57,556 bases of DNA. It comes from an uncultured Oscillospiraceae bacterium (GTDB lineage Bacteria; Bacillota; Clostridia; Oscillospirales; Oscillospiraceae). Each line of letters begins with the position of its first letter. The stretch's first letter is position 1. The notes beneath the pieces are model-generated. The model ran no database searches. It saw only the letters and a program-made list of their open reading frames with translations, and was not told the origin of the DNA. Shown here piece after piece: positions 1 through 8,575 of this stretch. The translations under genes were made by a program, and so were the position numbers. The stretch is from the NCBI GenBank assembly GCA_934631005.1, contig CAKTXA010000015.1, positions 1 to 57,556 on the forward strand, in the 5' to 3' direction.

Positions 1-875
1 GCGGACAGGCAGCGGGCAAAGACCGCTTCGCCAATGAGCGTCAGCGGCACGCCCTCGTCCAGCGCGGCGATCCCCGTCCACTTGCCGGTGCCCTTCTGTC
101 CGGCGGTATCGAGGATCTTTTCGACGATCGGTGCGCCGTCCGTATCCTTATACGCCAGAATATCCCGTGTAATTTCGATCAGATAGCTGTCCAGCTCCGT
201 TTGGTTCCACGCCGCAAACACGTCGTGCATCTCGTCGTCCGACATGCCGAGCAGGTCGCGCATCAGCTGATACGCCTCGCAGATGAGCTGCATATCGCCG
301 TATTCGATGCCGTTGTGCACCATCTTCACAAAATGGCCCGCGCCGTTTTCGCCCACCCAGTCGCAGCACGGCGAGCCGTCCGGCGCCTTGGCGCAGATGG
401 CTTGGAAAATCGGCTTTACATACGGCCACGCGGCGGGACTGCCGCCGGGCATCATGCTGGGGCCTTTTAATGCACCTTCCTCGCCGCCGGACACGCCGGT
501 GCCGATGTAGAGCTTGCCCTTGGACTCGACATACGCCGTCCGGCGGATGGTGTCGGGAAAGTGCGAGTTGCCGCCGTCGATGAGAATATCGCCCGCGTCC
601 AAAAGCGGCAGAAGCTGCTCGATCATGTCATCCACCGCCTGCCCGGCCTTGACCATCAGAAACACCTTGCGCGGCGTTTCCAGACTGTCCACGAGCTCCT
701 TCAGGCTGCGGCAGCCGAGGATGTTTTTCCCGGCGGCGCGGCCGTTTACGAATTTGTCCACCTTTTCCGTCGTGCGGTTGAAGACCGCCACGGTGAAGCC
801 CTTGGACTCCATGTTCATAACTAAGTTTTCGCCCATCACGGCCAGACCGATCAGGCCGATGTCCGCTTTTTTCAT
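1..875 (-). CDS. gnd: 6-phosphogluconate dehydrogenase, decarboxylating (C-terminus beyond window)
   Basis: Oxidises 6-phosphogluconate to ribulose 5-phosphate and CO2 with NAD(P)+ in the cytosolic pentose phosphate pathway. The first 291 residues are visible; the family is usually 470-480 residues, so the all-helical C-terminal domain lies outside the window. The N-terminus has the dinucleotide-binding motif GLIGLAVMGEN (residues 7-17). The substrate-binding signature GVSGGEEGA is near residue 127, and the catalytic K-x-x-H-N region (FVKMVHNGIEYGD) is near residue 180. The ATG overlaps the stop of the upstream sugar kinase (ATGA), so the two are translationally coupled in one operon. Identity is secure; cofactor preference cannot be read from this. 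Confidence 0.95.
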   Translation of the reverse strand, partial: MKKADIGLIGLAVMGENLVMNMESKGFTVAVFNRTTEKVDKFVNGRAAGKNILGCRSLKELVDSLETPRKVFLMVKAGQAVDDMIEQLLPLLDAGDILIDGGNSHFPDTIRRTAYVESKGKLYIGTGVSGGEEGALKGPSMMPGGSPAAWPYVKPIFQAICAKAPDGSPCCDWVGENGAGHFVKMVHNGIEYGDMQLICEAYQLMRDLLGMSDDEMHDVFAAWNQTELDSYLIEITRDILAYKDTDGAPIVEKILDTAGQKGTGKWTGIAALDEGVPLTLIGEAVFARCLS

Positions 876-1945
876 CTCTGTACCCTCGCATTCCCTTTAT
901 AAATATCCCAGACCTGCTGTTCATCCGCGGGCTCGGCGTAGTCATTCAGGCTCGACACGGCCAGCACGCCGCAGGCCCAGCCGAACTGCAGGCACCGCTC
1001 CGGCGCCCAGCCGTTCAAAACGCCGTACAAAAGCCCGCCCGAGAAGCCGTCGCCGCCGCCGATGCGGTCGAGCACCTGAATTTCCCGCGGCTCTTCAACG
1101 TACCACTGCCCGTCCGCCAGCAGGATCGCACCCCACAGGTGCTCGTTTGCCGAGACGACCTGCCGCAGCGTCGTGGCGAACATCCGCGCGTTGGGATAGC
1201 TCTCCCGCACCTGCGCGATCATGCTCTGAAACGACTCGATTTTGGCGCTCAAGTCCTTCCCGCCCGTCTCAGGGCCTTTGAAGCCCAGGCAGAGCTGAAA
1301 ATCCTCTTCGTTCCCGATGAGCACGTCGGCCAGCGACGCGATCTCGCCGAACGCGGCGGAGAGTTCTTCCTCGCGCCCCTTCCAGAAGCTCGCGCGGTAG
1401 TTGAGGTCGAACGACACGAGCGTGCCGTACCGCTTCGCGGCTTTCGCGAGCGCAAGGCAGCACTGCGTCGTCTCATGGCTCATGGCGGCAATTAAGCCGG
1501 ACAGGTGCAGAATGCCCACGCCCTCCTGCCCGAAGATGCGCTCAATGTCAAAATCGCCGGCAGAAAGCGTCCTGCCGACCTCGCCCGCGCGGTCGTTCCA
1601 CACGCGCGGCGCGCGCAGGCCGAAGCCGGAGTCGGCGATGTTGAACTGGTGGCGATAGCCCCACGGGCCGCCCTGCGCCACGTCCAGACCCTCAAAGCGG
1701 ATGTTTCTGGCGCGGAGCTGCCGCTTGATGAAGTCCGCGACGGGGCTGTCCTTGACAAATTTGGTCAGCACGAGGCACTCCCGCCCAAGGCTCGCCGCCA
1801 CATTCAGCACGTTCGATTCCGCGCTCGTGGCCTGCATGGTAAACGTATTGCTGCTCTGCACCGCCATCCGCTCCGGCGGCGTAATGCGCACCCCCATACT
1901 CGTCGGGCAGGCCAAAGCAAACCGCCCTCCGCGCTTCACATCCAT
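872..1945 (-). CDS. PfkB-family sugar kinase, 2-keto-3-deoxygluconate kinase-like
   Basis: A 357-residue ribokinase/PfkB-fold kinase. The C-terminal catalytic signature is DRIGGGDGFSGG (near residues 294-305), a variant of DTxGAGD that keeps the catalytic Asp. The N-terminal substrate-lid strand region and the SFDLNYR segment (near residue 185) resemble KdgK-type kinases. The start is the ATG preceded by GAGGAGG at good distance; an in-frame extension to an ATG at 2152 exists but reads as low-complexity non-homologous sequence. It overlaps gnd by four bases, which suggests a role in feeding a hexonate into 6-phosphogluconate or KDPG metabolism. The exact substrate (KDG, gluconate or fructose-like) is inference. 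Confidence 0.8.
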   Translation of the reverse strand: MDVKRGGRFALACPTSMGVRITPPERMAVQSSNTFTMQATSAESNVLNVAASLGRECLVLTKFVKDSPVADFIKRQLRARNIRFEGLDVAQGGPWGYRHQFNIADSGFGLRAPRVWNDRAGEVGRTLSAGDFDIERIFGQEGVGILHLSGLIAAMSHETTQCCLALAKAAKRYGTLVSFDLNYRASFWKGREEELSAAFGEIASLADVLIGNEEDFQLCLGFKGPETGGKDLSAKIESFQSMIAQVRESYPNARMFATTLRQVVSANEHLWGAILLADGQWYVEEPREIQVLDRIGGGDGFSGGLLYGVLNGWAPERCLQFGWACGVLAVSSLNDYAEPADEQQVWDIYKGNARVQR

Positions 1946-2178
1946 AGGTTCCTCCTCAAACGCTGTTGTACCGCAGGCTGCACATGCCTGCCGCCCAAAA
2001 CGATTATACCACCGCGCCCCCGATCCTCTCGCGCCCTCCCGGCGCCGTCCGGTATGTATAAAACCCCAAATATTTCCTGGCCTCTGCAAGTCTGGCAGCT
2101 TTTGCAGATCATCCGAAACAGCCGGCCGATCAGCTCGAAAAAACCGCTCCATGGCCGTCCCTCTTTTCCGTCAAAACG

Positions 2179-2208
2179 ATCATACCACGCCCAAACCGGT
2201 TCGCGCAA
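2179..2208 (-). promoter_or_regulatory. Candidate sigma-A promoter for the kinase-gnd operon
   Basis: On the minus strand a -35 box TTGCGC (2208-2203) is followed after 18 bases by a -10 box TATGAT (2184-2179). It would give a leader of about 230 bases before the kinase start. A second TATAAT (2008-2003) lies closer but has no convincing -35. Confidence 0.4.
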
Positions 2209-2256
2209 GCGGTTGTTCATTTTTGTGCACCTTTTGGATGCGAGTGAAGTTTGTAG

Positions 2257-2666
2257 GGGCCGATGACCACATCGGCCCTCTCGCATGGGTGTACATTTTT
2301 CGTCGTAACGTAGGGGAGGGGCTTGCCCCTGCCAGCGGTGGGCAGCTGTGGATTTTGCACGCACCGCGGAGCGGAATGCACCCCATACCTTCCCCTGGGG
2401 GCCGATTCCCCCTGTCAGGGGGAAATGTCCCGAAGGGACAAAGAGGGTAGGGACAGGTGCCCCCGAAGGGGGGCGGATGAGGGCCGGGGAGCAGTTACGT
2501 TTTGGCACAACTGCTAAGCTATCTGTCAGTGCTCCCCTGCCCTCATCAGTCGCCTGCGGCGACAGCTTCCCCGAGGGGAAGCCATGGGGTGCCTACATTT
2601 CGTCAGTGCGTCGGGGATTCGGCAGCCGGTGCTTACCTATTCACTCTTCACTTTTCACTATTACCT
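2257..2666. repeat. R element copy 1, left inverted repeat only, with a GTAGGGGCCGATG module
   Basis: This copy opens at 2257 with the small palindromic module GTAGGGGCCGATGACCACAT, then the left terminal inverted repeat (2299 onward: TCGTCGTAACGTAGGGGAGG). The inner long stem is GATGAGGGCCGGGGAGCA (2476) with CTGCCCTCATC (2538-2547). The right inverted repeat is absent; the copy ends in a tail of CACTCTTCAC-type short repeats (2640-2664). The right arm has lost the CGG seen elsewhere, so the central stem is imperfect here. The gap 1946-2710 holds only this, the promoter and a terminator; no gene was seen. Confidence 0.85.
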
Positions 2667-2709
2667 AAAAAACCTCCCCGCTTCCGTTTGGAAGCGGGGA
2701 TGGTTTTTT
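2667..2709. terminator. Bidirectional intrinsic terminator
   Basis: Stem CCCCGCTTCC / GGAAGCGGGG with loop GTTT, flanked by A-rich and T-rich runs on both sides. It lies just past the stop of the VanW-family gene on the minus strand. Confidence 0.85.
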
Positions 2710-2711
2710 AT

Positions 2712-4484
2712 TTACCACAGCGACGGGTCATTCGGGTCGATTGGTTCGTCTGTTTCGTCGCCGGTGTTATCGGGGGCGTCGGGGTCGACGGACGGGTCTC
2801 CGATGTAGTTGCCGTTTTCGTCGTAGTCATCGGGGTTCGCGCCCTCGGGGATCTCGGGGGCGACGGCGATGGGCTCGAGCAGCAGCTTGCGGTCGCGCTT
2901 GGTGTAGACGCTGTTGGCGACCTTTTCCTGCGAGAGCTCCTTGTCGTCCTTGTCCATAAAGTGCCGGTAGGTCACGACGGACGAGCCGGTGTAGGCCGTG
3001 GCCAGCACGCTCTTGACGGTGTAGGTGTTGCCCTTGGCGTCGGTGGCGACGTTGTTGGCATCCACGGTGATCTCAAACGCGTCCTCGTCCTTGGCGTCCT
3101 CGGTCAGAACGCCCACGGTCTTCCACGGCGTGGTGGAGAGCGTGACATAGCTCATCTTCACGTGGTCATAGTCCTTTTCCTCCGCCGTGCCCACAAGGGC
3201 GATGTGCACATAGCCGCCGGAGACGGACGCGTCGACGCGGATGGGATGCTCGGTGGAGTTTTTGAACTTGAAGTCCAGCGAGCCCCAGTAGATGGTGGCG
3301 TCCTGCCCCATGTCGACATATGTCACGGTGAACATATGCGGCGCGCGCTCCACAACGTCCAGATCGGCGTACAGCACGCACTCATAGATCGTGGACGCGA
3401 CCTGGCAGACGCCGCCGCCGGTCTCGGCCTCGCTCTTGCCGCCGGCCTGATAGATGGTGGCGGGGCGATAGCCCTTTTCGGGCGTGCGCTCGCCCACGAC
3501 CTTGTTAAAGGAGAAAATTTCGCCCGGATTCAGGATGGTGCCGTTGATGGCGGCGCAGGCCAGCTCCAGATTCTTCGTGCGGTCGGCGTTGACGACGTGC
3601 GGGCTGTCATATTTGGCGAGCGTGGTGGAGAAATACTCCTTTTCCAGACTCTCCAGCGTGACCTCGGGCACGAGGTCCTTCATCTGGATGGTGAAGGTCT
3701 TGCCGGCGTCCGCCATGGCGATCTGCTGGGTGTAATACTCCAGATCGAAGCCGAAGCCCTTGACCTCGGGCACCAGCTCGTGCTTTTCCTCGTCGTAGTA
3801 CGCGTCCGTCATCTCGGTGCAGTATTTGTCGTAATACGGCTTGAGATCGACCGACTCGCACGGGACGGTGTCGTAGTCGAACGTCAGCTCGGAGAAATTT
3901 CCGGCGTCATAGCGCGCGAGCACCGCGTCGTAGAGCTTGTCAACGTCCAGCGACACCTCCGGCGAGCCGGTGACGACCGTGATGGTCTTCGTCTGCTCGT
4001 CGAATGTGACCTGCGGCTCCACCAGCGTCTTTTCGGCCTTCAGCGCCGCCTGCTCCAGCGTGCTGCGGATATACTCGGTGTCCAGCGCCAGACTGGAGGT
4101 CAGGTTCACGTCGTACCGCCCCGTCTGCGCGCGGCGGTAGGTGAGGATGGCGCGCAGCGGGCCGCCGTTGCGGCCGTAGGTCATGGCGGCATCCACGGCC
4201 TCGTCGGCGTCCAGCGCAATATTCGACGCGTCGGAGTCGATGGTCACCGTCTGGTCGGGCAGCTGGATGGTGAGCGTGTCGGCGGTAAAGCGGCCCGTGA
4301 CCTCGTCCTGCACGGCGGCAAGCGCCGCCTCGCGCTCCAGCCCGCCGACGTCGATGCCGGCGATGTAGACGTTGGGAAAAATGGCGCTGCCGCCCATGAG
4401 CATGAAGCCGTAGGCGCACACGGCCAGCGCCGCGACGAGCACGAGCGCGCCGAGGATGATGGCGGCCTTGCCGCCGGCGCTCAT
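2712..4484 (-). CDS. VanW-family envelope protein with peptidoglycan-binding-like domains
   Basis: A 590-residue protein (620 if the upstream ATC start at 4574 is used). An N-terminal membrane anchor spans about residues 8-30. Two YoaR-type putative peptidoglycan-binding domains follow in roughly residues 45-290. The VanW domain covers about 310-430, with the typical NPGEIFSFN and GGGVCQVASTIYE motifs. A Pro/Asp/Glu-rich C-terminal tail (residues 540-590) is probably disordered outside the membrane. VanW-domain proteins occur in glycopeptide resistance clusters and widely as housekeeping envelope proteins; their chemistry is unknown. No vanA/H/X genes are nearby, so resistance is not implied. 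The ATG at 4484 has no Shine-Dalgarno, whereas AGGAGG lies 8 bases before an in-frame ATC at 4574. Confidence 0.85.
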   Translation of the reverse strand: MSAGGKAAIILGALVLVAALAVCAYGFMLMGGSAIFPNVYIAGIDVGGLEREAALAAVQDEVTGRFTADTLTIQLPDQTVTIDSDASNIALDADEAVDAAMTYGRNGGPLRAILTYRRAQTGRYDVNLTSSLALDTEYIRSTLEQAALKAEKTLVEPQVTFDEQTKTITVVTGSPEVSLDVDKLYDAVLARYDAGNFSELTFDYDTVPCESVDLKPYYDKYCTEMTDAYYDEEKHELVPEVKGFGFDLEYYTQQIAMADAGKTFTIQMKDLVPEVTLESLEKEYFSTTLAKYDSPHVVNADRTKNLELACAAINGTILNPGEIFSFNKVVGERTPEKGYRPATIYQAGGKSEAETGGGVCQVASTIYECVLYADLDVVERAPHMFTVTYVDMGQDATIYWGSLDFKFKNSTEHPIRVDASVSGGYVHIALVGTAEEKDYDHVKMSYVTLSTTPWKTVGVLTEDAKDEDAFEITVDANNVATDAKGNTYTVKSVLATAYTGSSVVTYRHFMDKDDKELSQEKVANSVYTKRDRKLLLEPIAVAPEIPEGANPDDYDENGNYIGDPSVDPDAPDNTGDETDEPIDPNDPSLW

Positions 4485-4642
4485 GCCGCGGCGTGCCCGC
4501 TTGCCGCCGGTGGACGACGGCGTCCGTTTTTGCGCGGGGGCGCGGCTGGCTTCGAATTTACCTTTCTTTCTGATAAAGATCCCCTCCTGATATGGCTGCG
4601 GGCAGCGGGGCCGCCCGGAAACGGTGAAGTGTTGTATCCTGT

Positions 4643-4671
4643 ATTATAGGCCAAGCCGACGGTTTTTGCAA
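4643..4671 (-). promoter_or_regulatory. Promoter of the VanW-family gene
   Basis: TTGCAA (4671-4666), 17-base spacer, TATAAT (4648-4643) on the minus strand. This is a near-consensus housekeeping promoter giving a leader of roughly 60 bases to the ATC candidate start. Confidence 0.75.
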
Positions 4672-4722
4672 TGCACTACCTGCCGGAAATCCTGTTAAGA
4701 ATTTCTGAATTTTTCGTTCAGA

Positions 4723-5766
4723 TCATTCCGCCGTGTCGCTCTCGATGAGCGGGCGGATGACGCCGCAGGCGGCAAAGCGCGTATCGCGCGAGGACGTGAG
4801 GAACACGATCTGCGCCGCGGGGTCGGTGAGCGACGGCGAAAGCTCCTCCACGATGGCGTTCACGTCCTCCGCCGCGTCGGTCGTGATGCACACGCGGTCG
4901 GCATACGCCGCCGCGCCTGTCGGCGCGGAGCCGAAGAGCACCTCGATGCCGTAGCCGTACAGGCTGTCGGCGATGTTCGCCGCGGCATCCAGCACGGCCT
5001 CGTCGCGCGTGATCGTGGCGTTCCACATAATGCGGTCGGAGTCCGGGAAGTAGAAATCGTCAAACAGCACGCCGTCAAAGCCCCGCTGTGACAGCTCGAT
5101 GGCGATGGACGTGAGATAGCCCTGCACGTTATTCGAGTACGGGTTCAGCCAGTAGCACACGTCGTCGCCCTCCCACAGCGCGCCGTTCCAGATGGGAAGC
5201 CCCTCCGACTGGTGCGCCAGCGCGTAGCGCCGGTCGGAAAACGCGGGCACGCGCGCGATGACGATGAGCTCGGAACGGCCCGTCAGCTCCTCGATGAGCT
5301 TGTCGACCTCCGAAATGTCCAATGCGTCGGCGCGCGGCGCGCCGGACAGCTGTGTGGAGTAGTAGAAATTGCCGTAGATGCTCTTGACGTCGATGACCAC
5401 GGCGTTGTAGCCGTCCACCTCCGCAAGGGCGCTGCGCACCTGATCGACGCCGTTTACGAGCATCGTCGTGGAGATGGAGTAGCCGTCGAGCCGGGTCTGC
5501 TTTTCGGCCTCCTCGTCCGTCTGGGCGACGGCGTCGACCACCGTCTCAAACGGGTATTCGGCGGGGTCGGGCTCCGGCGCTTCCTGCCCGGTGTAGTCGA
5601 TCTTCTGGTCATAGTCCAGCCTCACGCCCTCGGGCGTGTAGGTCACGTAGCGCTGCACATACAGCACGCGCCCGATGACCAGCAGCGCCAGCGCCAGCAG
5701 CACGCCGCCCAGTATCCGCGCCGTTTTGCGCACGGCGCGCTTGTTGCGATAGGTAAAAATGCGCAA
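4723..5766 (-). CDS. Putative glycoside hydrolase, DUF4015-like, membrane-anchored
   Basis: 347 residues with one N-terminal membrane segment (about residues 15-34) and an extracytoplasmic TIM-barrel-like domain. Typical putative-glycosyl-hydrolase strands are visible: GYNAVVIDVKS (near 120), ELIVIARVPAFSD, the NPYSNNVQGYLTSIAIEL segment and GFDGVLFDDFYFP, with acidic residues at strand ends. The substrate is unknown; a cell-wall or polysaccharide role is inference. The start is TTG at 5766, preceded by AAGGAGATGA; no in-frame ATG fits better. It lies 12 bases behind prmA on the same strand, so co-transcription is likely. Confidence 0.75.
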   Translation of the reverse strand: MRIFTYRNKRAVRKTARILGGVLLALALLVIGRVLYVQRYVTYTPEGVRLDYDQKIDYTGQEAPEPDPAEYPFETVVDAVAQTDEEAEKQTRLDGYSISTTMLVNGVDQVRSALAEVDGYNAVVIDVKSIYGNFYYSTQLSGAPRADALDISEVDKLIEELTGRSELIVIARVPAFSDRRYALAHQSEGLPIWNGALWEGDDVCYWLNPYSNNVQGYLTSIAIELSQRGFDGVLFDDFYFPDSDRIMWNATITRDEAVLDAAANIADSLYGYGIEVLFGSAPTGAAAYADRVCITTDAAEDVNAIVEELSPSLTDPAAQIVFLTSSRDTRFAACGVIRPLIESDTAE

Positions 5767-5778
5767 AGGCTCATCTCC

Positions 5779-6750
5779 TTACCCTTCCCAGATCGCGGCC
5801 ACACGCCGCCAGTCCTCCTGCGCGTCGGTGGACAGAATGTGCAGCCCCGCGCGCTTTAACGCCGCGTGCACCTCGTGCAGGCGCACGTCCAGAATGCCGG
5901 AGCAGATGAAAATGCCGCCCGGCTTTAGAAACTGCGGCACGTGCGGCGCGAGCGGGATGATGACGTCCACCACGATGTTCGCCAGCACCACGTCATAGCC
6001 CCCGCCGAGCTTCTCGGGCATCTGCGCATCCGCGATCACGTCGCCGGTCACGGCGGTGAAGCGGTCGGCATGGAGGTCGTTCATCGCGGCATTCTCGCGG
6101 GCGATGTCCTCGGCCTTGGGGTCGATGTCCACGCCCACGGCACTTTTTGCGCCGAGCATCAAAGCCGTGATGGATAAAATGCCGCTGCCGCTGCCAAGGT
6201 CCAGCACCCGCTCGCCGCCCGCGATGCAGTGCTCCAGCGCGCGCATGCACATCTGCGTGGACGCGTGCGCGCCCGTGCCGAAGATCATGCCGGGGTCGAG
6301 CCGGATCTCCGTCCGTCCCTCGGGATTCTCCGGGTGCAGCCACTGCGGCACCACCAGCAGGCTCTTGCCGATGGGCAGCGGCTGATAATACTGCTTCCAG
6401 CTGTTTTCCCAGTCCTCGTCGCGCACGTCCTGCAGCACCACCATCAGCGAGCCGAAGTCCACCTGCGGGAACTGCGTGCGCAGGCCCGCCAGCTGCTCGG
6501 TCAGGAAGCTCACGCGCTCCGGCACGTCGGCGGACTGCTCCAGATACAGCCGGATCTGCGACAGGCCGTGCATCTTCTGCGCCAGCTCGTCGTCAACATA
6601 GTCCCAATACTGGCGGTTTTCCTCCAGAAACTCCTGAAATTCCGCCTCGTCGTCCACAATAAAGCTGTCATAGCCCAGCGCCGTCAGCCGGTCCGCCACC
6701 AGCTCGATCGCCCCCGACGCCGTCTTGACCGTGACCTCTGTCCATTCCAT
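5779..6750 (-). CDS. prmA: Ribosomal protein L11 methyltransferase
   Basis: A 323-residue SAM-dependent methyltransferase that trimethylates amino groups of ribosomal protein L11. It has the PrmA-specific N-terminal domain, then the class I methyltransferase core with motif VLDLGSGSG near residue 180. The preceding FGTGAHASTQMC is a PrmA hallmark, and the NIVVDVI region lies near 260. The start is ATG 6750 behind GGAGGG; an upstream in-frame ATG at 6774 has no such site. Length is normal for the family. Confidence 0.93.
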   Translation of the reverse strand: MEWTEVTVKTASGAIELVADRLTALGYDSFIVDDEAEFQEFLEENRQYWDYVDDELAQKMHGLSQIRLYLEQSADVPERVSFLTEQLAGLRTQFPQVDFGSLMVVLQDVRDEDWENSWKQYYQPLPIGKSLLVVPQWLHPENPEGRTEIRLDPGMIFGTGAHASTQMCMRALEHCIAGGERVLDLGSGSGILSITALMLGAKSAVGVDIDPKAEDIARENAAMNDLHADRFTAVTGDVIADAQMPEKLGGGYDVVLANIVVDVIIPLAPHVPQFLKPGGIFICSGILDVRLHEVHAALKRAGLHILSTDAQEDWRRVAAIWEG

Positions 6751-6797
6751 AAAAAGACCCTCCACAGGGCACACCGCCCCAATCTATAGTCCATACT

Positions 6798-6826
6798 ATT
6801 TTACAGGATTTGCGGCAAAATAACAA
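6798..6826 (-). promoter_or_regulatory. Candidate promoter of prmA
   Basis: TTGTTA (6826-6821), 17-base spacer, TAAAAT (6803-6798) on the minus strand, about 45 bases ahead of the prmA start. Confidence 0.55.
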
Positions 6827-6860
6827 GCGGGAGATTTTTGGTTAAGGAATAGGTAATTAT

Positions 6861-7192
6861 TTAGTCGTAACGTAGGGGAGGGGCTTGCCCCTCCCGCTGG
6901 TACGCAGCACCGTTCCTTTGCCGCAGTGTCGATTTGCCGAGGGCCCATAGCTTCCCCTGGGGGAAGCTGTCTGCGGAGCGAAGCGGAGCAGACTGATGAG
7001 GGCCGGGGAGCAGTCACGTTTTGATGAGCATGCAAAGCTATTCGTAAGTGCTCCCCGGCCCTCATCCGCCCCCTGCGGGGGCACCTTCCCCCAGGGGAAG
7101 GCAAGGGGTGCGCACCGTCCTGCCGCTGCGTGCAAAAGCCACAGCTGCCCACTTGCGGGAGGGGCAAGCCCCTCCCCTACGTTACGACGAAA
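6861..7192. repeat. R element copy 2, full length with both terminal inverted repeats
   Basis: A complete 332-bp copy. The left end reads TAGTCGTAACGTAGGGGAGG; the right end is its complement, finishing CGTTACGACGAA at 7192. The inner stem arms GATGAGGGCCGGGGAGCA (6996) and TGCTCCCCGGCCCTCATC (7051) enclose a loop of about 38 bases. The flanking hairpin is the GTCTGC...GCAGAC type. It fills the gap between prmA and yfmF; the yfmF promoter begins 58 bases after its right end. Confidence 0.9.
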
Positions 7193-7249
7193 AACGGACA
7201 CCAATGCAAAAGGGCTTGGTACGAATGTGGCGGGGAATATCAGACGCTC

Positions 7250-7278
7250 TGTACATTTCCGCAAACTTGCGGTATAAT
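7250..7278 (+). promoter_or_regulatory. Promoter of yfmF-yfmH-lgt
   Basis: TGTACA (7250-7255), 17-base spacer, TATAAT (7273-7278). The same TGTACA/TATAAT pair with the same spacing precedes the glmU-like gene at 34669, which supports it as a local consensus. Confidence 0.7.
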
Positions 7279-7312
7279 CAAACTAACGATCATGCACACA
7301 GAGGAAATAACT

Positions 7313-8575
7313 ATGGAACATCGTTTTGAAATTCTGCCGGGGGTGTTTTTGACCGCTGTGCAGACGGAAAAATTTAAGACGGGCTGCTGCAGCGTGAATC
7401 TGCTGCGGCCGATGGCGCGGGGGGAGGCGAGCGCGAATGCGCTCATCCCGAGCGTGCTGCTGCGCGCCACGGAAAAGCACCCCGACATCCGCAGCATCTC
7501 CGCCCGGCTCGACGAGCTGTACGGCGCGAGCCTCGGCACGCTCGTGCGCAAAAAGGGCGAGGTGCAGACCGTCGGCTTCTTTGCCGATTTTATCGAGGAC
7601 CGCTTCGCGTCCGCGCCCGTGTTCCGCCAGACGGCGGACTTTTTGGGCGAGGTGCTGCTGCGGCCCGCGCTGCAGGGCGGCGCGTTTTTGCCGGACGTGG
7701 TGCGCGGCGAGCAGCAGAATCTCGAGAATGCCATCGCCGCCCGCATCAACGATAAGCGCACGTGGGCAACAAGCGAGCTGCTGCGCACGATGTGCGCGGG
7801 CGAGGCCTACGGCGTGCCGCGGCTGGGCGATCTGGAGGATGTGCGCGCGCTGGATGAAAAAACGCTCTTCGCGCACTACCGCGACATCCTCGCCCATTCC
7901 CAGGTGGAAATTTTCTATATGGGAAGCGCTGCGCCGGAGGCGGCGGCGGACGTGTTCCGGGAGGTCCTGAGCACGCTCCCGCGCGGCGCGCTCACCCCGT
8001 GCGGCACGGTGGTCGTTTCGAAAGCGGAGACGGTCAAAACGGCGGAGCAGGCGCTGGATGTGACGCAGGGCAAGCTCGCCCTCGGCTTCCGCACGGGCTG
8101 CACGGTGACCGACGCCGAATTCCCGGCGCTTTTGATGATGAACGCCATCTTCGGCGGCGGCATCACGAGCAAGCTCTTTATGAAGGTCCGCGAGGAGCTG
8201 TCGCTGTGCTACTACGCGCTGTCCACGCTTGAAAAATTCAAGGGCGTGATGCTCGTCTCGTCCGGCATCGACTGCGCGCAGCGCGACGTTGCGCAGGCGG
8301 AGATTTTGCGGCAGCTGGACGCCGTGCGCGCGGGCGATATTTCGGACTATGAGTTCGAGTCGGCGCGGCGGTATATCCGCTCGTCGCTCTGCGCGGGGAT
8401 GGACAGCCCCGGCCGACTGGACGATTTTTATATCGGCCAGATCATCGCCGGCCAGCCGGACACGATGCAGGCCCTGTCCGAGCGCGTGGCGCGCGTGACG
8501 AAGGACGACGTGGCCGCCGCCGCGCGGCGCGTGAGTCTGGACACGATCTTCTTCCTCAAGGGGGTGCAGGCATGA
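7313..8575 (+). CDS. yfmF: M16-family protein YfmF (EF-P modification-associated)
   Basis: 420 residues with the M16 zinc-protease fold, but no HxxEH motif in the N-terminal half. It is therefore probably the non-catalytic partner of the next gene, as in two-subunit M16 proteases. The B. subtilis homologues YfmF/YfmH are linked to 5-aminopentanol modification of elongation factor P; the activity here is inferred from that. The ATG at 7313 follows GAGGAAATAACT. The reading frame continues upstream into the R element, which is not credible coding sequence. The stop overlaps the start of yfmH. Confidence 0.85.
   Translation: MEHRFEILPGVFLTAVQTEKFKTGCCSVNLLRPMARGEASANALIPSVLLRATEKHPDIRSISARLDELYGASLGTLVRKKGEVQTVGFFADFIEDRFASAPVFRQTADFLGEVLLRPALQGGAFLPDVVRGEQQNLENAIAARINDKRTWATSELLRTMCAGEAYGVPRLGDLEDVRALDEKTLFAHYRDILAHSQVEIFYMGSAAPEAAADVFREVLSTLPRGALTPCGTVVVSKAETVKTAEQALDVTQGKLALGFRTGCTVTDAEFPALLMMNAIFGGGITSKLFMKVREELSLCYYALSTLEKFKGVMLVSSGIDCAQRDVAQAEILRQLDAVRAGDISDYEFESARRYIRSSLCAGMDSPGRLDDFYIGQIIAGQPDTMQALSERVARVTKDDVAAAARRVSLDTIFFLKGVQA

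Noticed and set aside
1946..2152. N-terminal extension of the sugar kinase to ATG 2152
   Set aside because: The added residues are not kinase-like and the ATG at 1945 has a strong ribosome binding site.
2712..4484. Vancomycin resistance gene
   Set aside because: VanW-domain proteins are common housekeeping proteins in Clostridia; no vanHAX-type genes or VanRS pair are present.
2502..4649. 715-residue open frame on the plus strand opposite the VanW-family gene
   Set aside because: It is antisense to a gene with recognisable domains, low in family-like motifs, and typical of stop-poor complementary frames in GC-rich DNA.
6796..7264. Open frames inside R elements (for example 6857-7264, 47056-47319, 52412-52858)
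   Set aside because: They recur only because the element recurs, differ in frame between copies, and lack ribosome binding sites.
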